Origin: Flavobacteriales bacterium UBA6772
Lineage (GTDB): Bacteria; Bacteroidota; Bacteroidia; Flavobacteriales; UBA7430
Length of the DNA stretch: 63,062 nt
Assembly (NCBI GenBank): GCA_905182215.1
Contig: CAJJAI010000002.1
Location: 1-63,062 of the forward strand
Reading direction: 5' to 3'
Shown: positions 19,685-29,825 of the stretch, in pieces
Position numbering within the stretch: the first letter of the stretch is position 1
How the letters are laid out: every line of letters starts with the position of its first letter
Made by a program: the position numbers and the translations under genes
Notes under the pieces: generated by a model
Told to the model about the DNA's origin: nothing
What the model saw: only the letters and a program-made list of their open reading frames with translations
Databases searched by the model: none

Positions 19685-20082
19685 CGAATACGGTCTACCG
19701 AACGAATTAAATCGTCGTCTTTCTTAACTCCTCTGTATGCCATAGCTAAGGCTGCAAAAGCAAACAATAATAAGCCTGTACAATTAAAGTTGAGTTCAAA
19801 GTCAAATTCGCTATTACCTAACAATAGACCTAAACGAACCGCAATTACTGCAATTACCAAAACCGCTAAACGAATCAACTTCATTTGAAGTTTTCTATTT
19901 TTAAATATGAAAATTGCGAGTGCTGAAAATAAACTAGCTGTTATCGTTAAGATGAACATCTTGGTATCGTCTTGAGCAAAAGTTAGCTCTTTGTTAAGCG
20001 ACCAAACTGGAACTTTAAAAGAAACTAAGGCCATAGCTATAGTGGCTACTAGAAGGTATATAGATTGAATTCTTTGAATCAT
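19681..20082 (-). CDS. DUF4293 integral membrane protein
   Basis: This 133-residue protein has four predicted membrane helices and opens with MIQRIQSIYLLVATI, the hallmark of DUF4293, a family restricted to Bacteroidota as far as I know. The function is unknown. Being next to rho is familiar for this family. A TATTTTTG box on the minus strand lies 16 bases before the ATG, giving a very short leader. The gene converges on the phosphoesterase with a 4-base overlap. Confidence 0.9.
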   Translation of the reverse strand: MIQRIQSIYLLVATIAMALVSFKVPVWSLNKELTFAQDDTKMFILTITASLFSALAIFIFKNRKLQMKLIRLAVLVIAVIAVRLGLLLGNSEFDFELNFNCTGLLLFAFAALAMAYRGVKKDDDLIRSVDRIR

Positions 20083-20098
20083 GATTTATAATTTTGCT

Positions 20099-20106
20099 CA
20101 AAAATA
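20099..20106 (-). promoter_or_regulatory. Putative -7 box of the DUF4293 gene (TATTTTTG)
   Basis: Exact TAnnTTTG on the minus strand, 16 bases upstream of the ATG at 20082. Confidence 0.5.
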
Positions 20107-20336
20107 AGGTTTTAATGATGGATAAATAATTTATAATTTATAATTATTCGACTGGTAAAAATCAGAACAACAGAAAGCTTCGATTCATAAACTTTCAATT
20201 TTAAATTTTCAACATTCAACTAAAAGCTGTATAATTGCAGAACAAATCCTCGTCTCAGGCACATTTGAGACATATCCAGTATACAACATTCCAACAAAAG
20301 TCAAATCGACTTCTACAGTACCCATAACATTCATTT

Positions 20337-22106
20337 ATGTACGATATTTTACAATTAAAAGGCAAACTACTTCCCGAATTACAAGGAATTGCAAAAGAAC
20401 TGAGTGTTCCTAAGTTTAGAGCCTTAAAAAAGATGGACTTGATATATCAAATTTTAGATGTACAAGCTATCAACCCAAAGTCAAATACAAAACCAAAGGA
20501 AGAACCAAAAGAGGATCCTAAACCTAAGGCTGTAAAAAAGCCTAGGGCAAAAAAAGAACTTGTTAAGGAAACAACTACAAAAGCTAGCCCTAAAGTGGCG
20601 GAGACTAAAGTTGACACTACAAAGACCGTTGCAACAGTAGAGGAACCTAAGGCAGAAGCTAAGGAAATTACTTCTGAAAATGATGGTATTACAAAGCCTA
20701 CAGAAAAAACACTTCAAGCACGACTTAATCCAGACAAACCTAACCCTAGAGATAGAGCTCTTCGCCCAAGAAGAAAAAAGGAATCTCAATTAGATCGTAT
20801 AAAAAAGGCTGAACAAAGAGTTTCGGAACAAAAACAAGTTATAATTCCTGTAAAAAAGGAAGAAGTTACTGAAGCTGTTCAACCTATAAAAAAAGTGCTA
20901 GAGCCTAAAAAAGCTCCACAAAGTCTGGCTAAAACGCCTCCAAGAACTCAACAAAATCGTAGAAACGACAAGAAAAATGTTGATTACGAATTTGAAGGGA
21001 TCGTTAATAGCGAAGGTGTTTTAGAAATCATGTCTGATGGATATGGATTCTTACGTTCTTCCGATTATAATTACCTAAGTTCTCCAGATGATATTTATGT
21101 TTCTCATTCTCAAATAAAATTATTTGGCTTAAGAACTGGAGATAGCGTGAAAGGAATTGTTCGCCCACCAAAAGAAGGTGAAAAATATTTCCCACTTACC
21201 AGTATTGAAACTATTAACGGGAGAGACCCTAGTTATGTGAGAGATCGTGTGGCCTTTGAACATCTTACCCCACTTTTTCCAGATGAGAAATTTAACCTAG
21301 CAGACAATAATGCAGGTACTGCAGCTCGTATTATAGACCTGTTCTCTCCTATTGGGAAAGGGCAACGTGGATTAATTGTAGCACAACCAAAAACGGGTAA
21401 AACTGTTTTACTTAAAGAAGTAGCCAACTCAATAGCGAAGAATCACCCAGAAGTGTATATGATTGTACTTTTGATTGATGAACGTCCTGAAGAAGTTACC
21501 GACATGGCAAGAACAGTAAATGCAGAGGTGGTATCTTCTACTTTTGATGAACCTGCAGAAAGACATGTAAAAGTGGCCAATATTGTATTGGAGAAAGCCA
21601 AAAGAATGGTAGAATGCGGACACGATGTAGTGATCTTATTAGATTCTATTACGCGTTTAGCACGTGCCTATAACACCGTTTCTCCAGCATCTGGAAAAGT
21701 ACTTTCAGGTGGTATTGACGCTAATGCATTACACAAACCAAAACGCTTCTTTGGAGCTGCTCGTAATATTGAAAATGGTGGTTCGCTAACCATTATTGCT
21801 ACGGCTTTAGTAGATACAGGTTCTAAAATGGACGAGGTTATCTTCGAAGAATTTAAAGGTACCGGTAACATGGAAATGCAATTGGATAGAAAAATTGCAA
21901 ACAAACGTATTTACCCTGCTATTGACTTAGTAAACTCAAGTACAAGAAGAGAAGACTTACTTATGGGTAAAGAAGAACTACAGCGTATGTGGATTATGAG
22001 AAAGCACTTAGCCGACATGACTCCACTCGAAGCAATGGAATTCTTAAAAGATCGTATTAGAAGAACTGAGAACAATGCAGAGTTCTTAGTCTCGATGAAT
22101 GGATAA
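20337..22106 (+). CDS. rho: Transcription termination factor Rho with disordered insert
   Basis: Rho is the hexameric RNA helicase that ends transcription. At 589 residues it is about 170 longer than E. coli Rho. Residues 1-47 are the N-terminal helical domain, 48-212 a Lys/Glu/Pro/Ala/Thr-rich stretch of low complexity, and about 215-290 the cold-shock RNA-binding domain ([10 protein letters not shown]). The ATPase core follows, with P-loop [16 protein letters not shown] and the Q/R loops. The insert is typical of Bacteroidota Rho and is known to drive condensate formation in B. thetaiotaomicron. The leader is over 100 bases, and a near-match box TATAATTG lies around 20230. Confidence 0.97.
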   Translation: MYDILQLKGKLLPELQGIAKELSVPKFRALKKMDLIYQILDVQAINPKSNTKPKEEPKEDPKPKAVKKPRAKKELVKETTTKASPKVAETKVDTTKTVATVEEPKAEAKEITSENDGITKPTEKTLQARLNPDKPNPRDRALRPRRKKESQLDRIKKAEQRVSEQKQVIIPVKKEEVTEAVQPIKKVLEPKKAPQSLAKTPPRTQQNRRNDKKNVDYEFEGIVNSEGVLEIMSDGYGFLRSSDYNYLSSPDDIYVSHSQIKLFGLRTGDSVKGIVRPPKEGEKYFPLTSIETINGRDPSYVRDRVAFEHLTPLFPDEKFNLADNNAGTAARIIDLFSPIGKGQRGLIVAQPKTGKTVLLKEVANSIAKNHPEVYMIVLLIDERPEEVTDMARTVNAEVVSSTFDEPAERHVKVANIVLEKAKRMVECGHDVVILLDSITRLARAYNTVSPASGKVLSGGIDANALHKPKRFFGAARNIENGGSLTIIATALVDTGSKMDEVIFEEFKGTGNMEMQLDRKIANKRIYPAIDLVNSSTRREDLLMGKEELQRMWIMRKHLADMTPLEAMEFLKDRIRRTENNAEFLVSMNG

Positions 22107-22121
22107 CATTCTATAACTCAC

Positions 22122-22160
22122 AAAAAGGCTCTATTCGAATTCGGATAGAGCCTTTTTTTT
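22122..22160. terminator. Terminator of rho
   Basis: AAAAAGGCTCTAT (22122-22134) pairs with ATAGAGCCTTTTT (22145-22157), followed by more T. The loop contains the palindrome CGAATTCG. It is strong and could act in both directions. Confidence 0.9.
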
Positions 22161-22192
22161 TGACAGAAAGAAGAAGAAGAAGGAAAACATAC

Positions 22193-22209
22193 CCTTCGAG
22201 AAGCTCAAG
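22193..22209. repeat. Dispersed TTCGA(c/g)AAGCTCA element, copy 1
   Basis: CCTTCGAGAAGCTCAAG is a degenerate copy of the element also found at 22316, 35494 and 37594, all in gaps next to gene 3' ends. Confidence 0.45.
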
Positions 22210-22315
22210 AGAACAAATAAGGAAATGGTGAATGGTGAAATGAATTTTTTCTCAAACAATCTCCAACCAATAACTATCAACTCCTTACTTCAACTCAAAA
22301 CTATTTTTTTCTTGT

Positions 22316-22337
22316 CAGTATGAGCCTGTCGAAGACC
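22316..22337. repeat. Dispersed TTCGACAGGCTCA element, copy 2 (inverse orientation)
   Basis: It contains TATGAGCCTGTCGAAGACC, the reverse complement form of the element. It lies between the rho and gdhA terminators. Confidence 0.5.
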
Positions 22338-22395
22338 TTCCAGACTTTCATTGATTTTTTTGACACAGCGACAATATTCGACTATCTTAAAAGCA

Positions 22396-22425
22396 AAAAA
22401 AAAGCTTCCCGAAGGAAGCTTTTTT
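22396..22425. terminator. Terminator of gdhA
   Basis: The GCTTCC/GGAAGC stem around CGAA (22404-22419) is flanked by A and T runs. On the minus strand it follows the gdhA stop by about 20 bases. Confidence 0.88.
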
Positions 22426-22444
22426 ATATTTATAAAGGGTTTTA

Positions 22445-23788
22445 TTAAACTACACCCTGGTCTAACATAGCATCGGCAACTTTAACGAAACCTGCAACGT
22501 TGGCACCTTTTACATAGTTTACATATCCGGTATGATCACCACCATGCTTCACACAAGCTTCGTGAATATCAACCATAATAGTATATAGTTTTGCATCTAC
22601 CTCTTCACGAGACCAATTGTAACGCATAGAGTTTTGAGACATCTCTAATCCAGAAACAGCTACACCACCTGCATTAGAGGCTTTACCTGGAGCAAACAAA
22701 ATTTTATTTGCATCAAATACTTCAATTGCATCTGGTGTACAAGGCATATTAGCACCTTCACTCACACAAATACATCCGTTAGCAACTAAAAGAGCTGCTT
22801 CTTCAGCATTTAATTCGTTTTGAGTAGCACAAGGAAGAGCTACATCACATTTAATAGACCAAGGTCTTTGTCCTGCGTGGAATACACAACCGTACTTATC
22901 AGCATAAGCCTTAATACGACCTCTTTGAACATTTTTCAAGTCCATTACGAAAGCTAATTTCTCGGCATCAACACCGTCTGAATCGTAAATATAACCTGAA
23001 GAATCAGATAAAGAAACCACTTTACCACCTAACTCAGTTACTTTTTCACAAGCATACTGTGCTACGTTTCCAGCTCCAGAAATAGCCACTGTTTTACCAG
23101 CAAAACTATCCCCTTTAGTTTTAAGCATTTGGTCTGCAAAGTATACATTACCGTAACCGGTAGCTTCTGGACGGATTAAAGAACCACCCCAAGAAGCACC
23201 TTTACCTGTAAGTACACCTGTAAATTCATTTCTTAAACGCTTGTATTGACCGAACATAAATCCAATCTCACGTCCACCTACACCAATATCTCCAGCTGGA
23301 ATATCTGTGTTAGGTCCTATATGTCTGAACAACTCCGACATAAAGCTCTGACAAAAACGCATCACTTCATTATCAGACTTCGCTTTAGGGTTAAAGTCAG
23401 CACCACCTTTACCACCACCCATAGGTAGTGTAGTAAGGCTGTTTTTAAATACTTGTTCGAAAGCTAAGAATTTCAGAATCCCTAAGTTTACCGAAGGATG
23501 AAAACGCAATCCACCTTTATAAGGTCCAATTGCACTGTTCATTTCTATACGGAAACCTCTGTTTACTTGAATTTCTCCTTTATCGTCTAACCAAGGAACA
23601 CGAAACATAATTACGCGTTCTGGTTCAACCATACGTTCTAACAACATTGCATTGTTGTACTTAGGGTTTTTCTCAATAAAAGGAATCACTGCTTCAGCTA
23701 CCTCAGTAACTGCTTGAATGAATTCTGGCTCATTGCCATTTCTAACTTTTACACTTTCTATAAAAGCGTTGATCTTTGCCTCCATCAC
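22445..23788 (-). CDS. gdhA: NADP-type glutamate dehydrogenase
   Basis: It interconverts 2-oxoglutarate plus ammonium and glutamate, and is usually assimilatory when NADP-specific. At 447 residues it matches the E. coli GdhA length exactly. The N-terminal domain has the substrate-binding RGFRIEMNSAIGPYKGGLRFHP and catalytic lysine segment LPMGGGKGG; the Rossmann domain follows (AISGAGNVAQYA). Adjacent ATG codons begin the gene (MMEAK), so the start may be the second. A TACGTTTG box lies 27 bases upstream, with a TTG 23 bases before that. Confidence 0.96.
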   Translation of the reverse strand: MMEAKINAFIESVKVRNGNEPEFIQAVTEVAEAVIPFIEKNPKYNNAMLLERMVEPERVIMFRVPWLDDKGEIQVNRGFRIEMNSAIGPYKGGLRFHPSVNLGILKFLAFEQVFKNSLTTLPMGGGKGGADFNPKAKSDNEVMRFCQSFMSELFRHIGPNTDIPAGDIGVGGREIGFMFGQYKRLRNEFTGVLTGKGASWGGSLIRPEATGYGNVYFADQMLKTKGDSFAGKTVAISGAGNVAQYACEKVTELGGKVVSLSDSSGYIYDSDGVDAEKLAFVMDLKNVQRGRIKAYADKYGCVFHAGQRPWSIKCDVALPCATQNELNAEEAALLVANGCICVSEGANMPCTPDAIEVFDANKILFAPGKASNAGGVAVSGLEMSQNSMRYNWSREEVDAKLYTIMVDIHEACVKHGGDHTGYVNYVKGANVAGFVKVADAMLDQGVV

Positions 23789-23815
23789 TGTGGTGTTAAA
23801 TAATTAAATACGCTG

Positions 23816-23823
23816 CAAACGTA
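23816..23823 (-). promoter_or_regulatory. Putative -7 box of gdhA (TACGTTTG)
   Basis: Exact TAnnTTTG on the minus strand, 27 bases before the ATG. A TTG (minus strand, 23849-23847) lies 23 bases further upstream, near the -33 position. Confidence 0.55.
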
Positions 23824-23861
23824 AAACTTTTTTCTTTTATGACCATCAAAAATCACATTTT

Positions 23862-24965
23862 CTAGGACTTTGCATACTGATTACCTGGCAAGGCTCTTAC
23901 CAAGCCCTTAAGCTCTAGCTGTAATAGAATTTGCATGATTTTAGGTATGCTCAATTTCGCTTGAAAACCGATTAAGTCTAAACTTAATTTTTCTTTACTT
24001 GATAATATACCGAGAATTTCTTGCTCCTCTTTGTTCAAATCTACGAATAATGACACTTGTAGGCTAGGATTTTTTTCGGATTCCTTATCCCAGCCCATCA
24101 AATAGCAAATATCGTTGGACGACTGTATTAAAGCTGCCTGATTTCTGCGTATTAACTGATTGCAACCTTCAGAATTCTCATCTCCTACTCTACCGGGAAC
24201 AGCAAAAACATCTCTACTATAAGAGTTTGCTATATCTGCAGTTATTAAAGCGCCACCTTTTTTGCGTGCTTCTACTACAAGAGTAGCATCTGATAGTCCA
24301 GCAATAATTCTATTTCGTTTAGGGAAATTCTCTCTATCGGGTTTGGTTCCACTCATAAAATCGGAAAGCAGACCGCCTTGATCTTGCATTTCTCGAGCCA
24401 CTTGGGTATGTAATTGTGGATAAACGCGATCTAATCCATGTGCCAAAACCCCCATTGTAGGAACATTGTATTTTAAACAAGCCTTATGTGCGGCAATGTC
24501 TATTCCGTATGCCAAGCCACTCACTACTACAATATCATTTAAGTCACTGAGACCTTCAATAATTTTATCGGTCATTTGCTTCCCATAATCAGTAGCTCTA
24601 CGAGTACCAACTATGCTAATAATTCTTTTTGCATTTAAGTTAATAGACCCTTTTGTATAAAGCATAATGGGTGCATCGCCACATTGCCTAAGTCTAAATG
24701 AATAATCATCTTCCATAAAATAGATGGGCTTGATGTCATTTTGTTCCATGAACTTCAACTCGAACTCCGCAGCTGAAAGCAAATCTTGTGATACAATAGA
24801 ATTGGCAATTGCTGGACCAATACCAGGTATTAGTAACAGTGCTTTTTTAGATTCTTTAAAAACCGGTTCGGCACCTCCACAATAAGCGATTAACTTTTTT
24901 GCAGCTACGTCCCCTACCTTAGGAACTAAGGTTAAAGCTATTTGATATATTTTTTCCGAATTCAT
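23862..24965 (-). CDS. dprA: DNA processing protein DprA/Smf
   Basis: DprA loads RecA onto incoming single-stranded DNA during natural transformation. The 367-residue protein has an N-terminal helix-hairpin-helix-like region (LIPGIGPAIANSI), the Rossmann-like DprA core from about 100 to 300 (SIVGTRRATDYG, VVSGLAYGIDIAAHKA, RNRIIAGLSDATLVVEA) and a C-terminal winged helix (about 310-367). It is divergent from the TonB receptor gene, with only 38 bases between the starts. Confidence 0.95.
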   Translation of the reverse strand: MNSEKIYQIALTLVPKVGDVAAKKLIAYCGGAEPVFKESKKALLLIPGIGPAIANSIVSQDLLSAAEFELKFMEQNDIKPIYFMEDDYSFRLRQCGDAPIMLYTKGSINLNAKRIISIVGTRRATDYGKQMTDKIIEGLSDLNDIVVVSGLAYGIDIAAHKACLKYNVPTMGVLAHGLDRVYPQLHTQVAREMQDQGGLLSDFMSGTKPDRENFPKRNRIIAGLSDATLVVEARKKGGALITADIANSYSRDVFAVPGRVGDENSEGCNQLIRRNQAALIQSSNDICYLMGWDKESEKNPSLQVSLFVDLNKEEQEILGILSSKEKLSLDLIGFQAKLSIPKIMQILLQLELKGLVRALPGNQYAKS

Positions 24966-24977
24966 TTAAGAAAAACC

Positions 24978-24985
24978 TATTTTTG
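24978..24985 (+). promoter_or_regulatory. Putative -7 box of the first TonB receptor (TATTTTTG)
   Basis: Exact TAnnTTTG ending 18 bases before the ATG at 25004. It rules against the upstream TTG at 24983 being the start, since that codon lies inside the box. Confidence 0.55.
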
Positions 24986-25003
24986 AAGAATAAGATTCAA
25001 ATT

Positions 25004-27487
25004 ATGGCAAAATTATACTTTCGCGTTTTTATTCTTGCATTTATGTCCTGTTTTCTAGCTGAAGCACAGGTAAAAGTTTCAGGAATTATCCACCAAAAAA
25101 GCAGCTTAGAACCCATTTCAAATGTACATATTATTTATGGGAATTCTGAAGGAACTTTCAGTGATCTAGACGGTTATTTTGAACTTAACTTAGACAAAGG
25201 AACCTATGATTTATCATTTCAACATCTTAGCTTTACAACATATGTTTTACAGGGAATCTCTACACTAGAAGGTATACCACTAAAATTGAGTGTCAGCTTA
25301 GAAACCAAACACGATAAACTAGAAACGATTGTTTTAAGCGCTGGTAAATTTGAACAACGATTAGAAGACATTAGCGTTTCTATGGATGTTATAAAAGGAA
25401 CCTTTATAGACAACCAAAATAACTACAATGTTGAAAGAAGTATTGCGCAAGCGCCAGGGGTACATATTGTAGATGGACAGATAAATATTAGAGGTGGTAG
25501 TGGCTGGAGTTATGGAGCTGGCTCTAGAGTTTTAGTATTATTAGATGGACTGCCCATTACAAACTCAACTACGGGTGCAGTACAATGGGAACTTATTCCT
25601 GCTGAGAATATTGAAAATATTGAAATTATAAAGGGGGCATCCTCAGTATTATTTGGATCCTCTGCTTTAAACGGTGTTATTAATATTACAAGTAAAAAAC
25701 CTTCTAATAAGCCACAAATAAACTTCTCTGTTTATCACACTATATACGACAAAGCAAAGAGAGCTTCTTTAAATTGGTGGGCTCCCACAGAAGCTAACCC
25801 TCAGGAAAAAGGATATAATTTCAATCATTCTTTTAAAATTGAAAACCTAAGTTTAAACTACGGACTTCAAATACACCAAAGCGACGGTTTTCAAGGTTTA
25901 CTCGATACACTTATAACAGGCACAGATACAATTCCTAGAGTTCATCATTTAGGAAACGATAGGGTACGCTTATTTTTAAACACTAATGTGCAATCAAAAC
26001 GAATAAAAGGATTGGAATATGGTGTAAATGCGTCCTATTTACGCTTTAACGAAGCAGACGGTTTTATGTATTTAAGCGATTCTTTAGGCTACACTCCATT
26101 CAGCGAAGACAAGTTCTCTGTATTTAAAAGTGCTCAACTAAGCATCAGCCCAAGAGTATCTTACTTAAACTCGCGCAATAACACCAAACATAATTTATTA
26201 GGCCGTGTTTTACAAACCAACTTCAATCCCGATGGAACTCAAAAACTTAATAATTACATTGCGGTATATTCCGAGTATTTATTTCAGAAATTCTATTTAA
26301 ACGGAACTTGGACTTCGGGCGCGAATATGAATTACTTTGTGGGTTTATCAGACTTTTTCGACAATGACAAAACAGGAATTAACTATGCGTTATTTTCACA
26401 ATACGATCATACACAAGGTCCTTTATTATTTAGTGCTGGCGCACGTTACGAACAGTATAATTTAAGAGGAAAAAACGAAGGGAGACCTATTTTTAGAGGA
26501 GGCCTAAATTACCAAATCAACGAACGTAACTTCCTAAGAGCTTCCATTGGACAAGGCTATAGATACCCGAGTATGTACGAGTTATTTTTATTTAAAGATG
26601 CAGGACAAATCTCTATTTACTCAAATCCAGAACTCAAAGCAGAAACAGGGTATACAGCAGAAATAGGCTATAAACATAAATGGGTACTTAACGAATCTCT
26701 TAAAACTTATTTCGATATAGCTGCTTTTCATATGGTATATAACGATATGGTAGAATACAGCTATGGGTTGTGGGGAGATTCCACAAGACTTAATCCTTTA
26801 GGAGTGGGATTTAAGCCTATTAATGTAGGTCAAACAAAAATATCAGGACTCGACCTTTCTATATTATCAGAAGGGAAATTAGGTAAATGGGATATTTATA
26901 CCCGAATGAGTTACACCTATATGATTCCGAGAGCTACTAAACCAAATGAGGTGTATGGTTCCTACAACGATCGACTAGATGCATTAATCCAAAACTTCAT
27001 CGACCAAGGGATAATAGACGAAACGCTGGTTCCTATATTAGAACAAATTGCGGAAGCAGAAAGTCAGTTATCATACAATTCTACGTCCTCACTCCCAGAC
27101 AGCGAGACCTTAAAATATAGATATCGCCATATGGCTAAATTCGATTTAGGTATTACCAGAGGGAAATGGACTATAGGAACACATTTGCATTATAACTCCT
27201 TTATGGAAAATATTGATAAGCTTTTTGAGAGTGGTGCATTTAATGCCGAAGTTCTTGATATATTTACACTCGCAGATGCAAATATTTTCGATATGGGTAT
27301 TAAAGAATCGAGAAGCAATCTTAAAAATGGAGATTTATTAGCAGATATCAGAATCTCTTATAATTTTGCTGAGTATTTCACAATACAAGCACTAGTAGAA
27401 AATGCCAGCAACAGAGAATACCAAATACGTCCAGGATCCATAGGGTCTCCGCGTACATTCTCCCTAAAACTAACAGCACAATTCTAA
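25004..27487 (+). CDS. TonB-dependent receptor 1
   Basis: This 827-residue outer-membrane receptor starts at the ATG that begins a proper signal peptide (MAKLYFRVFILAFMSC...AEAQ). The order is signal peptide, CarboxypepD_reg-like domain (about 25-100), plug domain (about 110-230; PGVHIVDGQINIRGG, IEIIKGASSVLFGSSALNG) and a beta-barrel ending in a terminal Phe (LKLTAQF). It imports a scarce ligand using TonB energy; the ligand is not apparent and no SusD partner is present. It lies 10 bases before a homologous receptor, and both share LSAGKFEQRLE before the plug, so they arose by tandem duplication. Confidence 0.9.
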   Translation: MAKLYFRVFILAFMSCFLAEAQVKVSGIIHQKSSLEPISNVHIIYGNSEGTFSDLDGYFELNLDKGTYDLSFQHLSFTTYVLQGISTLEGIPLKLSVSLETKHDKLETIVLSAGKFEQRLEDISVSMDVIKGTFIDNQNNYNVERSIAQAPGVHIVDGQINIRGGSGWSYGAGSRVLVLLDGLPITNSTTGAVQWELIPAENIENIEIIKGASSVLFGSSALNGVINITSKKPSNKPQINFSVYHTIYDKAKRASLNWWAPTEANPQEKGYNFNHSFKIENLSLNYGLQIHQSDGFQGLLDTLITGTDTIPRVHHLGNDRVRLFLNTNVQSKRIKGLEYGVNASYLRFNEADGFMYLSDSLGYTPFSEDKFSVFKSAQLSISPRVSYLNSRNNTKHNLLGRVLQTNFNPDGTQKLNNYIAVYSEYLFQKFYLNGTWTSGANMNYFVGLSDFFDNDKTGINYALFSQYDHTQGPLLFSAGARYEQYNLRGKNEGRPIFRGGLNYQINERNFLRASIGQGYRYPSMYELFLFKDAGQISIYSNPELKAETGYTAEIGYKHKWVLNESLKTYFDIAAFHMVYNDMVEYSYGLWGDSTRLNPLGVGFKPINVGQTKISGLDLSILSEGKLGKWDIYTRMSYTYMIPRATKPNEVYGSYNDRLDALIQNFIDQGIIDETLVPILEQIAEAESQLSYNSTSSLPDSETLKYRYRHMAKFDLGITRGKWTIGTHLHYNSFMENIDKLFESGAFNAEVLDIFTLADANIFDMGIKESRSNLKNGDLLADIRISYNFAEYFTIQALVENASNREYQIRPGSIGSPRTFSLKLTAQF

Positions 27488-27497
27488 TCCCTATAGA

Positions 27498-29825
27498 ATG
27501 AAAAAAACCACTTTATTAATCGTCTTTATAGCTTCCATTTGCAATGCATGGGCGCAAAATACTGTTAACGGAAAAGTTACCGATCAAAATTCGGAAGAAC
27601 TTATAGGCGTAAACATTTCGGTAAAAGACATTACTGGACTTGGTACGGTAACAGATTTTAATGGCGATTACGCTATTGAAATCCCTCAAGGTTGCCACGA
27701 CTTACTCTTTCAATATATTGGATTTGAAGATTTAATAAAGACTATTTGCGCTGAGAAATCAGGATATACAAGTCTAAACATAAGCTTAAAAGAGTCTTCT
27801 GAAATATTAGGAACTGTAGTGCTTTCAGCTGGTAAATTTGAACAACGACTTGAAGAAGTTACCGTTTCAATGGACGTTATCAAGCCTGAATTAATAGAAA
27901 ATAAAGCTGCAGCATCCATAGATCGCACTATTAACCAAGCACCAGCTGTACATGTGGTAGATGGTCAGGCTAATATCCGAAGCGGTAGTGGCTGGAGTTA
28001 TGGAGCTGGATCTAGAGTAATGGTAATGGTAGATGGAATGCCATTAATGAGCGGTGACCAAGGAGCGGCAGAATGGCATTTAGTTCCAATGGAAAACATT
28101 TCTCAAATTGAAATTATTAAAGGTGCTTCATCCGTTCTATTTGGTTCATCTGCACTAAACGGATCTATAAACATTAGAACTAGTTACCCAACATCAGAGC
28201 CAGTAAACAAGCTGAGTATAACACATACTGCCTACGGGAAACCAAGTAGAGAGAATCTACACTGGTATAAAGGTGGATACACTTCTGCAAATAATATTTC
28301 GTACTTACATTCTCATAAAAAGGACAACCACGATTTTGTTTTAGGAGCCAACCTATACTACGATGGAGGTTATATGGAAAAAGTAACGACTAAAAGAGCT
28401 CGAATAAATATGGCTTTCACTAACTATTCTAAAGTAGTTGAAGGTTTGAGTTATGGAGTAAAAACAAACATTATGAGAAGTGAAGTAGGAGATGCTATTA
28501 TGTGGCAGCACGACAGCTTAGCTTACCAAGCACTAGACAACGATCCTGGATATAGAAATAATGCATACTTAAGTATTGATCCATTTATCACCTACAGCAA
28601 TCCAGAAAATGGAACTAAACACAGCTTAAATTCTAGGTATTTTAGAATCAACATTTTACCAGGATACCAGGATTCTACACAATATACATCTGCACTAGCA
28701 AGCCGTTTTTCCAATGTGTATTTTACTGACTACCAATACCAAAAACAAATAAAAGACTTTCTTACACTTACCTCTGGTTATACCTTTAAGTATAGCGATG
28801 GGCAAGACATGGAAGTCTATGGAAAACACAAGAATATTAACCACTCTCTTTACAGCCAGGCAGATGTAAAACACAAGCGATTGAACCTTTCTTTAGGCGC
28901 GCGTTTTGAACATTACAATAATGGTACAGCATATAATAAACCGATTTTTAGATCGGGTATAAATTACAGAATAGCTAAAGTAACTTATTTAAGAGGATCT
29001 TATGGTGAAGGAATCCGATTCCCTACAATGATTGAACGATTTGTAACCTTTAACACTGGGCCTGTTTATATTTATCCTAACGAAAATTTACAACCTGAAA
29101 CAGGTTGGAGTGCTGAAATAGGAATTAAACAAGGATTCCAAGTTGGTGATTGGAAAGGATTTGTTGATTTAGCTGCATTTGTGATGGAATACGATGATAT
29201 GATGGAATTCAGCTTTGGGAAATGGGGTGCATCAGACCATGGTCTTGGTGGATTAGGCTTTAAATCTATTAATATAGGTAATACTCGAATTGAAGGAATG
29301 GAAATTTCTTGGGGTGGCGAAGGTAAAATAGGTCAAACTGAGATTACTATTATGGGTGGATACACTTTTACATCTCCATTTATAAACGACATTCACAACG
29401 AATATAATTCGTACTCTTATGTGTCTGGAGGAGATACTCTTTCTGTACCGATTACTTATGCATCTACGAGTATTGACACTACTGGAGTATTAAAATACCG
29501 TTATGAGCATCTTGCTAAAATGGACATTAACATTCAACATAATAGATTAAATTTAGGTTTTTCTGCTCGTGCAAACAGCGCAATGAAAAATATTGACAAA
29601 ATTTTTAATGAGCCTTTATTTGAATATTCATTAGGGACAAAATCTGCGTGGGATAGATTGAATGAAAGCAATTTAATACTTGATTTTAGAATAGGATACG
29701 ACCTTACAGAAAGCAGTACGTTTTCATTTAATATAGATAATATGTTAAATAGAGAATACCTACAAAGGCCAGCATCTCTGGGTAGACCAAGAACATTCTC
29801 TTTGCTTTATAGAATTAAATTCTAA
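27498..29825 (+). CDS. TonB-dependent receptor 2 (paralogue of receptor 1)
   Basis: A 775-residue paralogue of the preceding receptor with the same layout: signal peptide (1-19, ending CNAWAQ), CarboxypepD_reg-like domain (about 20-95), plug (about 105-225; QAPAVHVVDGQANIRSG, KGASSVLFGSSALNGS) and beta-barrel ending LLYRIKF. The divergence in the barrel suggests a different or altered ligand. The kdsB ATG begins at the very next base after its stop, so the two are translationally linked. No SusD-like lipoprotein or siderophore gene is nearby. Confidence 0.9.
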   Translation: MKKTTLLIVFIASICNAWAQNTVNGKVTDQNSEELIGVNISVKDITGLGTVTDFNGDYAIEIPQGCHDLLFQYIGFEDLIKTICAEKSGYTSLNISLKESSEILGTVVLSAGKFEQRLEEVTVSMDVIKPELIENKAAASIDRTINQAPAVHVVDGQANIRSGSGWSYGAGSRVMVMVDGMPLMSGDQGAAEWHLVPMENISQIEIIKGASSVLFGSSALNGSINIRTSYPTSEPVNKLSITHTAYGKPSRENLHWYKGGYTSANNISYLHSHKKDNHDFVLGANLYYDGGYMEKVTTKRARINMAFTNYSKVVEGLSYGVKTNIMRSEVGDAIMWQHDSLAYQALDNDPGYRNNAYLSIDPFITYSNPENGTKHSLNSRYFRINILPGYQDSTQYTSALASRFSNVYFTDYQYQKQIKDFLTLTSGYTFKYSDGQDMEVYGKHKNINHSLYSQADVKHKRLNLSLGARFEHYNNGTAYNKPIFRSGINYRIAKVTYLRGSYGEGIRFPTMIERFVTFNTGPVYIYPNENLQPETGWSAEIGIKQGFQVGDWKGFVDLAAFVMEYDDMMEFSFGKWGASDHGLGGLGFKSINIGNTRIEGMEISWGGEGKIGQTEITIMGGYTFTSPFINDIHNEYNSYSYVSGGDTLSVPITYASTSIDTTGVLKYRYEHLAKMDINIQHNRLNLGFSARANSAMKNIDKIFNEPLFEYSLGTKSAWDRLNESNLILDFRIGYDLTESSTFSFNIDNMLNREYLQRPASLGRPRTFSLLYRIKF

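Larger units (their letters stand above)
22107..22444. other. Intergenic region rho-gdhA: two terminators and two repeat copies
   Basis: This convergent gap holds the rho terminator (22122-22160), purine-rich low-complexity sequence (around 22161-22190), two copies of a short dispersed element containing TTCGA-GAAGCTCA or TGAGCCTGTCGAAG, and the gdhA terminator (22396-22425). No reading frame of note is present. Confidence 0.7.

Noticed and set aside
22161..22190. GAAGAAGAAG tract after rho as a microsatellite
   Set aside because: It is only about three to four imperfect units in non-coding sequence; such purine runs are common in AT-rich gaps.
24983..25003. TTG start for the first TonB receptor giving seven extra residues
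   Set aside because: The codon lies inside the TATTTTTG promoter box, and the ATG at 25004 begins a normal signal peptide.
25004..29825. A SusCD-type polysaccharide utilisation locus
   Set aside because: There is no SusD-like lipoprotein, glycoside hydrolase or sulfatase nearby; the receptors look like a simple tandem pair.
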